A stretch of DNA of 64,000 nucleotides, taken from NCBI RefSeq assembly GCF_000418325.1, contig NC_021658.1, positions 2,914,001 through 2,978,000 of the forward strand, written 5' to 3'. The notes under the pieces were generated by a model. The model made no database searches. It was not told the origin of the DNA and saw nothing but the letters and a program-made list of their open reading frames with translations. This DNA is from Sorangium cellulosum So0157-2 (GTDB taxonomy: Bacteria > Myxococcota_A > Polyangia > Polyangiales > Polyangiaceae). The translations under genes and the position numbers were made by a program. Each line of letters begins with the position of its first letter. Within the stretch, counting starts at the first letter, position 1. Below are positions 34,804 to 43,984 of the stretch, piece by piece.

Positions 34804-36057
34804 ATGTCTGCCGACGGTCCGGCGACGGCGGAAGGAGATCTGGAGCGGACGCCGTTCGCTCACCTCTTCGTCTATGCCGTCGACCATCGGCTGACCGGCG
34901 CGCTCATCCTGGTGGAGCCCACCGGCGCCGAGCACACCCTGCGGATCGTCCGCGGATCCCCGGTCAAGCTCCGCCCGAGCGACGGCTACGCCCGGCTCGG
35001 CGAGATCCTGCTCGAGGAGGGGGTGATCTCCGCGGACATCCTGTCGGACGCGCTCGCGACCAGGGGCCTCCTCGGCGACGTGCTGCTGCTGACGGGGCTC
35101 CTCGACGCCCCGACCATCGACTGGCTCGCGCAGGTCCAGTTCGTGCGTCGGATGGTGCGCCTCTTCGACCTGCCGCCGGAGACGAAGTACCGCTACTTCG
35201 ACGGCCTCGACGTGCTCGCCGACTGGGGGGGCGATCCAGCGAAGGTCGATCCGCTCGGGCTCCTCTGGGCCGGGCTGCGCGACCACGGCGAGCGCTCGAC
35301 GCGGCTCGAGCGGACCCTGGAGCGGATCGAGTCGGTGCCCCTCCGCCTGCACCCCGCCCTCGAGCCCGGCCGCTTCGGCTTCAGCGAGGGCGAGCTCGCC
35401 GTGCTCGCCGTGGTCCAGAGCTCCGCGCCCTCGCTCCCCGCGCTCATCCGGTCCGGGGTCGCGCCGGAGTCGACGGTGCGCAAGCTCATCTACGCCCTGG
35501 CCATCACCCGTTACCTCGATTTCGGGAAGGGCATCCCGGTGGGCGCGGAGCCCTCGTCGAGCGTGCCTCCGGCCAGCGCGGCGAGCCTGTCGCTCGGGCG
35601 CATGCAGCTCCGCGCCACCGTGCACCGCGTCGGCGCCGCCGCGCCGGATCCGGCGGGCGACGGCGAGCGCGCGCCGGTGCTCGGTCGAGGCCGCCGCCGC
35701 GATCGCATGTCCTCGGAGCCGTCGCCGGTGTCCACCGTCGCGGGGTCGTCTCCGCTGAGCGGCGGCTCGCTCTCCGCCGCGGTGGCGGCCGAGCTCGCCA
35801 GCGCCGCAGGGATCGCCAGCGCCGCCGGCATGGACGGCACGGCCGCCGCGCGAGCCCTCCGGCCCTGGCAGGGACCGCGACGCGTGGGGCTCCTCTGCTC
35901 CGCCCGGCGAGGGCGGCCCCGGCGGCTCGCCGGCGACCGAGGACCCCTGACGACGACGGCCCGCGGCGGCGCTCCACGCCCGACGAGGCCGCGCCGCGCT
36001 GGACGGCGCGCGACGAGGCCGCGCCGCGCTGGAAGGCGCGCCCGCGTTTCTTTATAG
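34804..36057 (+). CDS. DUF4388 (PATAN-like) protein, probable 3' frameshift
   Basis: A 417-aa reading frame. The N-terminal half matches DUF4388/PATAN (LERTPFAHLFVYAVDHRLTGALILVEP, IVRGSPVKLRP), followed by a GspE-N-like helical segment (RLGEILLEEGVISADILSDAL). Myxobacterial proteins of this type are signalling adaptors. After about residue 348 the frame turns Arg-rich with unusual codons. From about 35849 the next frame has strongly coding-like codons and ends at TGA 35948-35950, so a one-base insertion near 35840-35850 is likely and the true protein would be about 382 residues. Confidence 0.7.
   Translation: MSADGPATAEGDLERTPFAHLFVYAVDHRLTGALILVEPTGAEHTLRIVRGSPVKLRPSDGYARLGEILLEEGVISADILSDALATRGLLGDVLLLTGLLDAPTIDWLAQVQFVRRMVRLFDLPPETKYRYFDGLDVLADWGGDPAKVDPLGLLWAGLRDHGERSTRLERTLERIESVPLRLHPALEPGRFGFSEGELAVLAVVQSSAPSLPALIRSGVAPESTVRKLIYALAITRYLDFGKGIPVGAEPSSSVPPASAASLSLGRMQLRATVHRVGAAAPDPAGDGERAPVLGRGRRRDRMSSEPSPVSTVAGSSPLSGGSLSAAVAAELASAAGIASAAGMDGTAAARALRPWQGPRRVGLLCSARRGRPRRLAGDRGPLTTTARGGAPRPTRPRRAGRRATRPRRAGRRARVSL
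35981..36040. repeat. 30-bp tandem duplication at the DUF4388 gene end
   Basis: Bases 35981-36010 and 36011-36040 match at 29 of 30 positions (C/A at 36004/36034). If the frameshift proposed for the gene is right, the pair starts about 30 bases after the real stop, as at other gene ends in this window. Confidence 0.88.
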
Positions 36058-36067
36058 GCGCCGAGCG

Positions 36068-37435
36068 ATGCCGAGCCCCGCGCAACGCCCGCTGCCCGAT
36101 CAGGTCCACCTCCCCTCCGGCACCGTGGTGCGCCTGTCGGACGCCGCCGCGCGCGCCGAGACCGAGGCCATCTTCGGCGCCCCCGGGGGCAGCGGCGGCG
36201 GCGAGCGCTCCTCCGTCGGCAGGTGCGCGCGCGACGTGCAGGTCCTCGCGGGCCCGTCCGTCCTGACCGACGCGCGCGGCGCGCCGCTGGATCCGCTCGG
36301 CCTCCCGCTCGCCGACGCCCATGTCCTGCGGGCGCTCCTCGCGTCGGCCGGCGTCGTCCCCGAGGAGCCGGGCGCGTACACCTGCGAGAACTGCGGCGCC
36401 CCGTTCGAGGTCGCCCCGTCGCGCCTCCTCGAGATCGGGCCGTTCACCGACGGCGAGCTCGACGATCCCGAGCTCGATCGCCCGTTCGATTTCGGCGCGC
36501 TGCACCCGATCCCGGCGCTGCGCGTGGGGCGCGCCGTCTGCCGCGGCGTGCGGTTCGCCGAGCGGACCGTGGAGGAGGCGATGCCGCTGCTCCGCCTGCC
36601 CGGCGAGGGCGCGCTCCGGATCACGCCGTCGCTGGTCGTGGCCATGGGGATCGCGGCGCTCGGCCGCGAGCGGCGCGCGCCCGTGATCGCCGACGCGCTC
36701 GCCGCGGCGCCGGACGAGGCGTGGGCGGCGATCGTCGACCTCTACCACGAGGCGCGCTACCCCGCGCGGCTCGTCGCGGTCCACCGCTGCCAGGGCTGCG
36801 GCGCCCGCAACGATCTCGACGTGCCCCTCGAGCGCGAGCTCGCGCGCGCGCCGCTCCGCGCCCCCGAAGCCGGCGCGGACGATCTCGAGGAGCCCGGCGC
36901 GCCGGCGGGGAGGGCGGGCGCCTTCCCGGATCTCGACGCCTTCGAGGCGCGCGTCCGCGCGGCGGCCGAGCGCATCTACGCGGCCCGCGGCGTGCGGAAC
37001 ATCGATCTCTTCATCGACGCGGGGGTGCCCGCCTGCGACGACGGCGGCGAGCCGCTGCTCGGCTGCTACACGCCCGGGACGCCCGCGGACGAGCTCGGGA
37101 TCGCCCGCCCTCCGGAGATCCGGATCTTCTACCGGACGTTTCGGTCGGAAGCGCGCGCGGACCCCGGGTTCGACGTGGACGCGGAGATCGCCGAGACGAT
37201 CGACCACGAGGTGACCCACCACCTGCACCACCTGGCCGGCAGCGATCCGCTCGACGACGAGGAGCACGCGCAGATCGAGCGCGAGGAGCTGCGCCGGATC
37301 GGCCACGCCGAGGCCGCGCGGCGGGCGCGGCGCGGCGCGCTCTCGGATCTCGCCGGCTTCGCGCGCGCGACGTGGCCGGCCTGGGTGATCGCCGCGGTCG
37401 GAACGGCCCTCGCGTGGTGCGAGGGCGGACGCTGA
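36068..37435 (+). CDS. Putative zinc metallopeptidase with a C-terminal anchor
   Basis: A 455-aa protein with two CxxC pairs (CENC near 103, CQGC near 240) that may form a zinc ribbon, and a C-terminal domain with TIDHEVTHHLHHL, an HExxH motif (HEVTH) followed by further His and an acidic helix (DDEEHAQIEREELRR) that could supply the third ligand. A final hydrophobic segment (WPAWVIAAVGTALAWC) is a probable membrane anchor. I know no name for the family. ATG 36068 lies 10 bases after the previous frame's stop. Confidence 0.6.
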   Translation: MPSPAQRPLPDQVHLPSGTVVRLSDAAARAETEAIFGAPGGSGGGERSSVGRCARDVQVLAGPSVLTDARGAPLDPLGLPLADAHVLRALLASAGVVPEEPGAYTCENCGAPFEVAPSRLLEIGPFTDGELDDPELDRPFDFGALHPIPALRVGRAVCRGVRFAERTVEEAMPLLRLPGEGALRITPSLVVAMGIAALGRERRAPVIADALAAAPDEAWAAIVDLYHEARYPARLVAVHRCQGCGARNDLDVPLERELARAPLRAPEAGADDLEEPGAPAGRAGAFPDLDAFEARVRAAAERIYAARGVRNIDLFIDAGVPACDDGGEPLLGCYTPGTPADELGIARPPEIRIFYRTFRSEARADPGFDVDAEIAETIDHEVTHHLHHLAGSDPLDDEEHAQIEREELRRIGHAEAARRARRGALSDLAGFARATWPAWVIAAVGTALAWCEGGR

Positions 37436-37518
37436 CGCGCAGGCACGCGCGCCCCGCGCTCGCCGCTTTCTTCGAAGCGGGGGATGAGCTGTTTATACTG
37501 CGGGGACAGGAACAAGAT

Positions 37519-38100
37519 GTGCCGGGGAATACCGGCTCCTCGAGCGCCGCTGTGCTCCTGCCGAGGATCGTGAAGACGAAGAGCTCGCCGGCCGCCAGGG
37601 CCGGATCCACCAAAGCGCCCCGTCCTGCCAAGCGGAACGGCGATGCGCAGAACCGCCGGGGAAGCCCGGATGCGGTCGAGAAGCGCCGGGCGGCGCGCCG
37701 GTTCAACGAGCTGCTGCTGGGCGGCGGCGGCCGCGCCGGCGACGGCCGCACCGAGCGCCGGCGTCGGCGCCTGCTCGCCGAGCTGGCCGAGGGCGTCGCG
37801 CGGCGCGGCAAGCGCGCGCTCAAGCCGATCGACGTCCTGTCGCGGGTCGAGGAGCTCCTCGAGCTCGGCGAGCCGCTCGCCTCGATCCGCAAGGCGTACC
37901 CGCCGCCGCCGCCGGTCGAGGTGACGGCCGAGCTCGTCGAGGGCCTGCGGCACCTCCACCGCGCCTACGGCTTCTCCGCGGACGTGTACAGGTTCGTCGG
38001 GCTCGACGCGCAGGCCTTGCGGAAGGCGGGGGTGCTGCGGGGCGGCGAGCGCGGAGAGCAAGGCGCGTCCGCCGAGGCCGCGCGCCGCGGCGCGGCTTGA
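37519..38100 (+). CDS. Hypothetical basic protein
   Basis: A 193-aa protein with a Lys/Arg/Pro-rich leader (about 1-55) and a helical, Arg-rich core (VEKRRAARRFNELLLGGGG; ERRRRRLLAELAEGVARRGKRALKPIDVLSRVEELLELG). The C-terminal half predicts short helices (LVEGLRHLHRAYGFSADVYRFVGLD). The charge suggests nucleic-acid or ribosome contact, but no family was recognised. GTG 37519 is chosen because ACAGGAAC lies 8 bases upstream and TTTATACT a little further; the upstream open frame is shadow of the previous gene. Confidence 0.55.
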   Translation: MPGNTGSSSAAVLLPRIVKTKSSPAARAGSTKAPRPAKRNGDAQNRRGSPDAVEKRRAARRFNELLLGGGGRAGDGRTERRRRRLLAELAEGVARRGKRALKPIDVLSRVEELLELGEPLASIRKAYPPPPPVEVTAELVEGLRHLHRAYGFSADVYRFVGLDAQALRKAGVLRGGERGEQGASAEAARRGAA

Positions 38101-38133
38101 CCTTGCCCGCCCGCGCGGGGATAACCCGCTCCG

Positions 38134-39168
38134 ATGCGCGCGAGAACGGTGAAGCTCTCCCTCGCCGCGGCCGCCGTGGCGTCCGTGTGCGCGGCGTCGA
38201 CCGGCCTGTCGCTCCGCGCCGAGGCGCAGACGCCGTCCGGCGGCGCGGCGGACGCGGTGGTGGCGCGCGTCGGCGACCGGGCGATCACGGCGCCGGAGGT
38301 CGAGCGCAGGCTCGCGCAGATCCCGCCGTTCCAGCTCCAGAGCTTCGGGCGCACGCCGGAGGAGATCCGGAAGAACTTCGTGAGCCAGGTCCTCGTGCGC
38401 GAGCAGCTGCTCGCCCAGGGGGCCGCCGCGCAGAAGCTCACCGAGCGCGCCGACGTGCAGGATCGCGTCCGCGGCGTCCTGCGCGCCGCGCTGCTGCAGC
38501 GGCTCCAGGCGGAGGCGGCGGCGAGCTCCCCGGTGACGGACGAGGAGGTCCGCGCCTACTACGAGGCCCACCGCGACAAGTTCAGCTCCCCGGCGATGGT
38601 CGCGCTCTGGCGCATCCTCGTCGCGACGCGCGAGGAGGCCGAGGCGATCCTGGCGGAGCTCAAGAAGGACCCGTCGCCCCAGCGGTTCAAGGACATCGCG
38701 CGCGAGAGGTCGCTCGACAAGGCGACCAGCATGCGCGGCGGCGATCTCGGCTTCGTGGCGCCTGACGGCGTCACGTCCGAGCCGGGGCTGAAGGTCGCCC
38801 CGGGGCTCCTTCAGGCCGCCGCCCGGGTGAAGGACGCCGAGCTCGTGCCCGAGCCGGTGCCGGAGGGCGATCGCTTCGCCGTGCTGTGGCGGCGCCAGAG
38901 CCGGAGGCCCGTGAGCCGCTCGCTGGAGCAGGAGGCGCCGTCCATCCGCCAGATCCTCGCGCACGGCAAGGCCGAGGCGCAGGTGAAGCAGCTCCTCGAG
39001 CGCCTGCGGGCGCAGGACGTGTCGGGCCATGCGCCCGAGCTCGTCGAGCTCATCGACGTCACCTCCACGGGCGATCTGCAGCCGCTGAAGCGCCCGGGCA
39101 CCCTCGCGAGCAGCCGCCGCCCTGGCGCGCCCCCGCCGTCGCCCGTGCCGCGCAACGACATGCGTTGA
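38134..39168 (+). CDS. PpiC/SurA-type periplasmic peptidyl-prolyl isomerase
   Basis: A 344-aa exported protein with a signal peptide (LSLAAAAVASVCAASTGLSLRAEA), a SurA-like N-terminal helical domain (VARVGDRAITAPEVERRLAQI; FVSQVLVREQLL) and one parvulin domain (about 165-260, ALWRILVATREEAEAILAELKK; ARERSLDKATSMRGGDLGFV). Such enzymes chaperone outer-membrane proteins. A C-terminal helical domain and a Pro-rich tail follow. The window's several outer-membrane-type proteins could be clients (inference). Confidence 0.85.
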   Translation: MRARTVKLSLAAAAVASVCAASTGLSLRAEAQTPSGGAADAVVARVGDRAITAPEVERRLAQIPPFQLQSFGRTPEEIRKNFVSQVLVREQLLAQGAAAQKLTERADVQDRVRGVLRAALLQRLQAEAAASSPVTDEEVRAYYEAHRDKFSSPAMVALWRILVATREEAEAILAELKKDPSPQRFKDIARERSLDKATSMRGGDLGFVAPDGVTSEPGLKVAPGLLQAAARVKDAELVPEPVPEGDRFAVLWRRQSRRPVSRSLEQEAPSIRQILAHGKAEAQVKQLLERLRAQDVSGHAPELVELIDVTSTGDLQPLKRPGTLASSRRPGAPPPSPVPRNDMR

Positions 39169-39192
39169 CGCACGGCGACCGGGCGCGGAGCG

Positions 39193-39999
39193 TCAGCTGA
39201 GGGCGACGGCGAGCGCGATGGCGGCGAGGCCGGAGGCGATGGTGAGCGCGAGCGCGGCGAGGCTGCCGGCGCGTCGGGCGCGCTCTGCCGCGCCCGGGTG
39301 GAGCGCGTAGACCCCGAGGAGCAGCGCCGTGGAGGCCCTGCCCGGCACGCGGAGCGAGGCCGAGAGGAGCTGCTCCGCGCCCTTGACGCCGCCGCTGACG
39401 AGCATGACGAGCGCGCCGAGCGGGCCGGCCATGAGGTCCCAGCCGCACGCGTAGAGCCCGAAGCGGATCGCGCGCCGTCGCTCGGGCCGCGCTCCCTGGC
39501 GGCGCGCGCCGAGGTCGAGCGCGGCGCCGTGCAAGGCGTGCGCGAGGACCATCCACACGGTGAGCCCCGGGACGCCGAGCGCGAGCCACTGGAGGGCGCT
39601 CTCGCGCGCGGCCGGGTTCCGGGCGAGCTCCAGCGTCAGGCCCGGCAGCGCCAGCGCGGCGATGGGCAGGAGCGCGACGATCATCGAGAGGATCGCGAGC
39701 GTCTCCGCCAGCAGGGCGAACCGCATGGCCGCCGAGATCGCGCCGTCGGGGATCGCCGCGAAGAACGTCTCGGCCCCCAGCGTGGTCGCCTTCGAGGTGG
39801 CCCAGAGCCGCGACCAGACCCCGTCGATCGTGCGCTCCCAGGGGATGATCGCGACGACGCCCGAGCCCTCGTCGGTCGCCGCGGCGCACCCGGCGCAATC
39901 GGGCTGGCCGCAGCACGCGCAGAGCACCGCTGCGGGGACGTCGAACACCTCGTCGTCCCGCGAGAGCTCACGGCGTACGCTGGCAGATTTCTTGGCCAT
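39193..39999 (-). CDS. Polytopic membrane protein with N-terminal Cys cluster
   Basis: A 268-aa protein: a cytosolic head with CACCGQPDCAGC (about 27-38), a possible metal site, then five or six hydrophobic segments (ILSMIVALLPIAALALPGL; ALGVPGLTVWMVLAHALHGAALDL; GLYACGWDLMAGPLGALVMLV; LALTIASGLAAIALAVAL). This resembles YIP1-type membrane proteins, but the match is weak. Function unknown. Converges on the PpiC-type gene with a 24-base gap. Confidence 0.5.
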   Translation of the reverse strand: MAKKSASVRRELSRDDEVFDVPAAVLCACCGQPDCAGCAAATDEGSGVVAIIPWERTIDGVWSRLWATSKATTLGAETFFAAIPDGAISAAMRFALLAETLAILSMIVALLPIAALALPGLTLELARNPAARESALQWLALGVPGLTVWMVLAHALHGAALDLGARRQGARPERRRAIRFGLYACGWDLMAGPLGALVMLVSGGVKGAEQLLSASLRVPGRASTALLLGVYALHPGAAERARRAGSLAALALTIASGLAAIALAVALS

Positions 40000-40283
40000 T
40001 GCGCACCTTCGAGGAGCGGACGGAGGCCACTCCCACCAAGGTTACGTCGCACGAGCTGGCCTGTCGACCCGAGACGCCCCCCGGGCGCGCTCGTCCTCGT
40101 CCTTCCGGCCGCGCTTCCCGTCCGCGCGCCGGGCGCGCCTCCGCATGCGCGCCCGCAGCGCGATGCTCACCGGCCTCACCGGCACCCTCGCGGCTCGGGA
40201 TCGGCGCTGCGCTCGGAGCGGAGAGCGTCACGATGCCGGAGATCGGCCATCGTTTCCTGCGCCGCGCGCCACGCGCGGCGGGC

Positions 40284-40913
40284 TCAGTGCAGCACCTCGT
40301 CGCCCCGCCGCCGCTGTCCCGTGGGGAGGTCGTCGACCCTTCCCCCGAAGAACGCTGCGGTCGCCAACGCGAGGAGCGCGATCGCCCCGGTCGCGTAGAG
40401 CCCGTACCCCCACGTGAAGCGGACTGGACGGAGCAGCGTGCTGGCCGGCGTGAACAGCAGGCGCATCGCGACGGTGGTGAGGGCGACCGCGGCGAGGAAC
40501 GCGACGGCCACGCGGGCGCCGCGCATCTTGTGGATCGAGCGCCGCGTCAGCACGAGCGGGATCATCACGAAGAACGCGACCGCGGGGGCCCACATCCACC
40601 CGAGCCTGCGCGCGAGCCCGAAGCCGCTGAGGTCGCGGAGCTCCGGGGCCGTCTCGTGGACCCACGGCGCGAAGAACGCCGCGAGGCCGAGGACCGCGAG
40701 CGCGAGCAGGGCCCCCCTGCCGCGCCCGGCGTAGGTCCACGGCAGCGGCTCCATGTGCGGCGGGAGCGGCTCGTCCGGGTCCTCGTGGAGCGCCTCGTAC
40801 GAGGGGGGGAGCTTCGAGAGCGCCTCCAGCCGGAGGCCGCAGGCGGGGCAGGTGGGCGCCTCGTTGGCCTGGAACATCTCCCGGCAGAAGGGGCAGGCGT
40901 AAAGCCCGGTCAT
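40284..40913 (-). CDS. Zinc-ribbon membrane protein
   Basis: A 209-aa protein with an N-terminal zinc ribbon (CPFC at 7-10 and CPAC at 22-25) and four hydrophobic helices (ALLALAVLGLAAFFAPW; APAVAFFVMIPLVL; VAVAFLAAVALTTVAM; LYATGAIALLALATAAFF). Function unknown. Like the neighbouring gene it puts a Cys cluster before a membrane domain. The 284 bases between the two hold no visible feature. Confidence 0.55.
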   Translation of the reverse strand: MTGLYACPFCREMFQANEAPTCPACGLRLEALSKLPPSYEALHEDPDEPLPPHMEPLPWTYAGRGRGALLALAVLGLAAFFAPWVHETAPELRDLSGFGLARRLGWMWAPAVAFFVMIPLVLTRRSIHKMRGARVAVAFLAAVALTTVAMRLLFTPASTLLRPVRFTWGYGLYATGAIALLALATAAFFGGRVDDLPTGQRRRGDEVLH

Positions 40914-41036
40914 CGCGGCGGGAGGTATAGCGCACAGCGGCCGAGCGCGCGGCGAGCGGCGGACGGCGCGCCGCGCGGGGGCGAGGTCCGCATTCGGGGT
41001 TCCACCGAGGCGGGGCTTAGCTCATAGTTGCGCCGC

Positions 41037-41330
41037 ATGGGCAAGCGTGATCGGCTCTCGGGCGATGAGATCGCCGGGTTCGTCGCGGCTCACCCGGGCT
41101 GGGTGCAGGCGGGCGAGCGGCTTGAGCGGAGCTACTCGTTCCCGGATTACGGGGCCAGCGTGGGCTTCGTGATGCGGGTCGCCCTCCTGGCCGAGCGGCG
41201 CGACCATCACCCCGACATCGAGCTGTCGTGGGGCAAGGTGCGGGTCGCGTGGTCCACACATGACGCTGGCGGTCTGACGGCGCTCGACCTGGAGCTCGCC
41301 GAGCTGACCGACCGCCTGAGCACGGGCTGA
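41037..41330 (+). CDS. Pterin-4a-carbinolamine dehydratase
   Basis: A 97-aa enzyme that dehydrates 4a-hydroxytetrahydropterin, recycling pterin cofactor. The family signature is clear: RDHHPDIELSWGKVRVAW, THDAGGLTALDLELA, with the paired active-site His. Length is normal. ATG 41037 (MGKRDRL) is preferred to TTG 41028. No phenylalanine hydroxylase lies nearby, so it may serve another pterin enzyme. Confidence 0.92.
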   Translation: MGKRDRLSGDEIAGFVAAHPGWVQAGERLERSYSFPDYGASVGFVMRVALLAERRDHHPDIELSWGKVRVAWSTHDAGGLTALDLELAELTDRLSTG

Positions 41331-41338
41331 CGCCGCGC

Positions 41339-42181
41339 GTGGGCAAGGTGCTGGCGATGCTCCCGAGCGAGCTGCTGCGACGTCTGGATCTGGGGCTGGA
41401 GGGCGAGCTGCCGCACCTGGAGGAGGCGCTGACGCACCCGAGCTTCTCGAACGAGCAGCGGGGCGGCCGGCGCGTGGACAACCAGCGCCTCGAGTTCCTG
41501 GGGGACGCCGTGCTCGGGCTCTGCGTGACGGAGCTCCTGATGGAGCGGTTTCCGGGGGCGCGCGAGGGGGAGCTCTCGATGATGCGCTCGGCGCTCGTCA
41601 ACACGGACGCGCTCGCGGCGTGGGCGCGGGGCATCGAGCTCGGCGCGGCGCTCCGGGTCGGGCGCGGCGCGGAGGTCGCCGGGGAGCGCGACCAGACGAA
41701 CGTGCTCGCCGACGCGGCCGAGGCGCTCGTCGCGGCCCTCTACCTCGACCGCGGCTTCGAGAGCGCGCGCGCGCTGAGCCGGAAGATCGTCGCGAGCCCG
41801 CTCGCCCAGCTCGCGAGCGGCAGCATGCTCGGGCGCGACGCGAAGAGCGAGCTGCAGGAGCGCGTGCAGGCGCGCGGCGCGGCGTCGCCGCGCTACCGGC
41901 TGATGGGCACGGAGGGGCCGGACCACGACCGTGCGTTCCTCGTCGCCGTGGAGGTCGATGGCCAGGTCATCGGCACCGGCCGGGGCCGATCGAAGAAGCT
42001 CGCGGAGCAGGCGGCCGCGCGCGCCGCGCTGGTGGCGTGCGCCGCGCCGGAGCCCAGGGCCGCATCCGATGAACGAGCGCCCGCCGAGGCCGCGGGAGGC
42101 GCGCCCGAGGGCGCGGGGGCCCCGCCAGCCGGCGGGAGCTCCTCCGAGCAATCCGTGAACGACCGAGGACCCAGCCGATGA
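41339..42181 (+). CDS. rnc: Ribonuclease III
   Basis: Double-strand-specific endoribonuclease for rRNA and mRNA processing. The signature NQRLEFLGDAVLGL (48-61) supplies E52 and D56, and NVLADAAEALVAALYLD supplies D125 and E128, completing the metal site. The dsRNA-binding domain spans about 166-236 (DAKSELQERVQARG to KKLAEQAAARAAL). A disordered Ala/Gly/Pro tail of about 40 residues is extra to the family. Start is GTG 41339; ATG 41357 is possible. The stop overlaps the next gene (ATGA). Confidence 0.95.
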   Translation: MGKVLAMLPSELLRRLDLGLEGELPHLEEALTHPSFSNEQRGGRRVDNQRLEFLGDAVLGLCVTELLMERFPGAREGELSMMRSALVNTDALAAWARGIELGAALRVGRGAEVAGERDQTNVLADAAEALVAALYLDRGFESARALSRKIVASPLAQLASGSMLGRDAKSELQERVQARGAASPRYRLMGTEGPDHDRAFLVAVEVDGQVIGTGRGRSKKLAEQAAARAALVACAAPEPRAASDERAPAEAAGGAPEGAGAPPAGGSSSEQSVNDRGPSR

Positions 42182-42597
42182 TCCGTCACCTGTTTCTTGC
42201 CTTCACCTTCGCGCTCTGCTCGCTCTTCGTCGCGCTGCCGGCCTGGGCCGGGAGCTACCTGGACAGGGCGAGCCTGCTCCTCGAGGAAGCGCGCAGGGAA
42301 GGCGACATGCTGCTGCCGCGCACCCATGACAAGGAGCTCATCATGGTGGTGCACGCGCTCGCCGAGGCGCGCGCCCGGGTGGCGAGCAAGATGGAGTGCC
42401 CTGCCTCCGTCTCCAAGGCGCACCCCCACCTCCTGCTCGTGCTCGAGAACAGCGAGCGCGCCGCCGACGCGGCCGCGCAGGGCAACTTCAAGAAGTTCAT
42501 GGAGCACCTGACCGTGGCGCGGAACGAGGATCGCGCGTTCCGGGCGCTCCTCGCCGAGCTCGGCTACGCGCTGCCCGATCTGAGCTCGAAGCGCTGA
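42178..42597 (+). CDS. Small exported helical protein
   Basis: A 139-aa protein with a clean signal peptide (LFLAFTFALCSLFVALPAWAG) and a mature part of amphipathic helices (SLLLEEARREGDMLL; LIMVVHALAEARARVASKM; LLLVLENSERAADAAAQGNFKKFMEHL). No family recognised. It is translationally coupled to rnc by ATGA, an odd partner for an exported protein. Confidence 0.65.
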   Translation: MIRHLFLAFTFALCSLFVALPAWAGSYLDRASLLLEEARREGDMLLPRTHDKELIMVVHALAEARARVASKMECPASVSKAHPHLLLVLENSERAADAAAQGNFKKFMEHLTVARNEDRAFRALLAELGYALPDLSSKR

Positions 42598-42609
42598 GGG
42601 GCTGCGGCG

Positions 42610-42628
42610 GCGCCGGGCGTCCCGGCGC
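42610..42628. terminator. Bidirectional GC hairpin
   Basis: GCGCCGGG (42610-42617) pairs perfectly with CCCGGCGC (42621-42628) around a 3-base loop, between two converging stops at 42597 and 42637. No T-run. Confidence 0.5.
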
Positions 42629-42636
42629 GGCGCGCT

Positions 42637-43776
42637 TCAGAACACGGCGCCGAGATCGAGCGCCAGGGTCCACTGCGACCCGAGGCCGGCGAACTTGTTC
42701 TCGCCGTTGATCTCGTGCTTCGAGCCCGTGTTTGCGTCCTCGGGGCTCACGACGTCGGTGACGAAGTGCGCGCCGAACTTGACCATCTGGAACCGCAGCT
42801 GCGCGCCGAAGTGGAGCCGGTGGCGCGTCATGCGCACGGCGTCGAACACGACGGTGTTGTTGAAGTCCGCCTGGGAGCCGCCGTCGCACACCGGCTGGCC
42901 GTCGTGCGGGAGCGTCTCGCCGTTCGAGCCCTGCACGGGGTTCGCGGGCGAGTTCAGCCCGCGGAAGTTGCAGTAGCTCACGGCGTCGGTGTTCGGGGTG
43001 AGATCGATCAACCCCGAGTCGCCGAAGATGTGGATCCACTGGTAGCCGGCGTACGGGGTGATGACCACGGTGCCGCCGATCGGCAGAGGCTTCGAGATCT
43101 GCGCGTCGAAGCCGGCGACCGTCAGCTGGAACTCCTCGGTCCCGGTGACCGTCCGGACGCTGCCGCCGACGGCGAACTCCGGGAAGATCGCGGGGATCCC
43201 TCGGCGGAACCCCTCGAACAGCGCCCAGCGCACGTCGGCGCCCCCGCTCACGAGGCTGGTGTTGGCGAGGAACCCGACGGCGCCGGTCAGCTCGAACCCG
43301 AACGGAAAGCCCTTGCGCACCTTGAGGGAGTAGTGCTGCAGGAACGAGTCCGGGCTCCGGTTCTCGATCGAGGACTGCCCGCTCGCCGGATCCGGCGGCC
43401 CCTGCGTGCCGCGCTTCCAGTAGTCCGCCTCGCTGTCAATCTTCGTGTAGTCGGCCTCGATGCCGATCTCGAACCCGCCGTAGCCCGTGGTCCGCGCCGA
43501 GTGCATCGCCGAGGGCGCCACCGCGAAGCCGTACTGCGCGATGAGCTTCGCGAACGCCGCGTCGTCGGTCAGGCAGCGCTCGTAGCCCGACGCGGGGTTG
43601 TAATAGACGCCGCCGTCCGGCCCTCGGACGCTGCAGGGCGCGGCGGCACCGGCGCTCGAAGCCCGGTCGCGCACGAGCCGCGCGAGCGCCGGGTCCATGG
43701 AGTCCGCAGCCGCCAGCGAGGACGACGCCACCCCTGCGAGGGCAATAGCCGATGCGATCCAGCACGATGCGCGCAT
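42637..43776 (-). CDS. Probable outer-membrane beta-barrel protein
   Basis: A 379-aa protein with a signal peptide (WIASAIALAGVASSSLAAADS), a short Cys-containing plug region, and strands alternating with Gly/Asp turns (YGGFEIGIEADYTKI; FGFELTGAVGFLANTSLVSGG; GTVVITPYAGYQWIHIFG; HRLHFGAQLRFQMVKFGAHF). The last residues LALDLGAVF end in Phe, as in barrel proteins. No named family was recognised. It diverges from trmL over a ~208-base gap. Confidence 0.68.
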   Translation of the reverse strand: MRASCWIASAIALAGVASSSLAAADSMDPALARLVRDRASSAGAAAPCSVRGPDGGVYYNPASGYERCLTDDAAFAKLIAQYGFAVAPSAMHSARTTGYGGFEIGIEADYTKIDSEADYWKRGTQGPPDPASGQSSIENRSPDSFLQHYSLKVRKGFPFGFELTGAVGFLANTSLVSGGADVRWALFEGFRRGIPAIFPEFAVGGSVRTVTGTEEFQLTVAGFDAQISKPLPIGGTVVITPYAGYQWIHIFGDSGLIDLTPNTDAVSYCNFRGLNSPANPVQGSNGETLPHDGQPVCDGGSQADFNNTVVFDAVRMTRHRLHFGAQLRFQMVKFGAHFVTDVVSPEDANTGSKHEINGENKFAGLGSQWTLALDLGAVF

Positions 43777-43984
43777 TCCGTGTCTCCGAGGCGGGAGGCT
43801 ACGTGTCCGCTCGTACAGCCGTCAAGCGGACAGAGGCGCCTCGGCCGGTTCCGATCGCGTTTTGCGCGCGGCGCGTGGGCCGGCACCCGGCGAGGCGGCG
43901 GCGGCGGCGGTGGTCAGCCTGCCCGCGCGCGGATCCCTCCGCTCGGGGCTTGCGGCGCGCGGGCGCGTCGCGGAAAGAGAGGGC

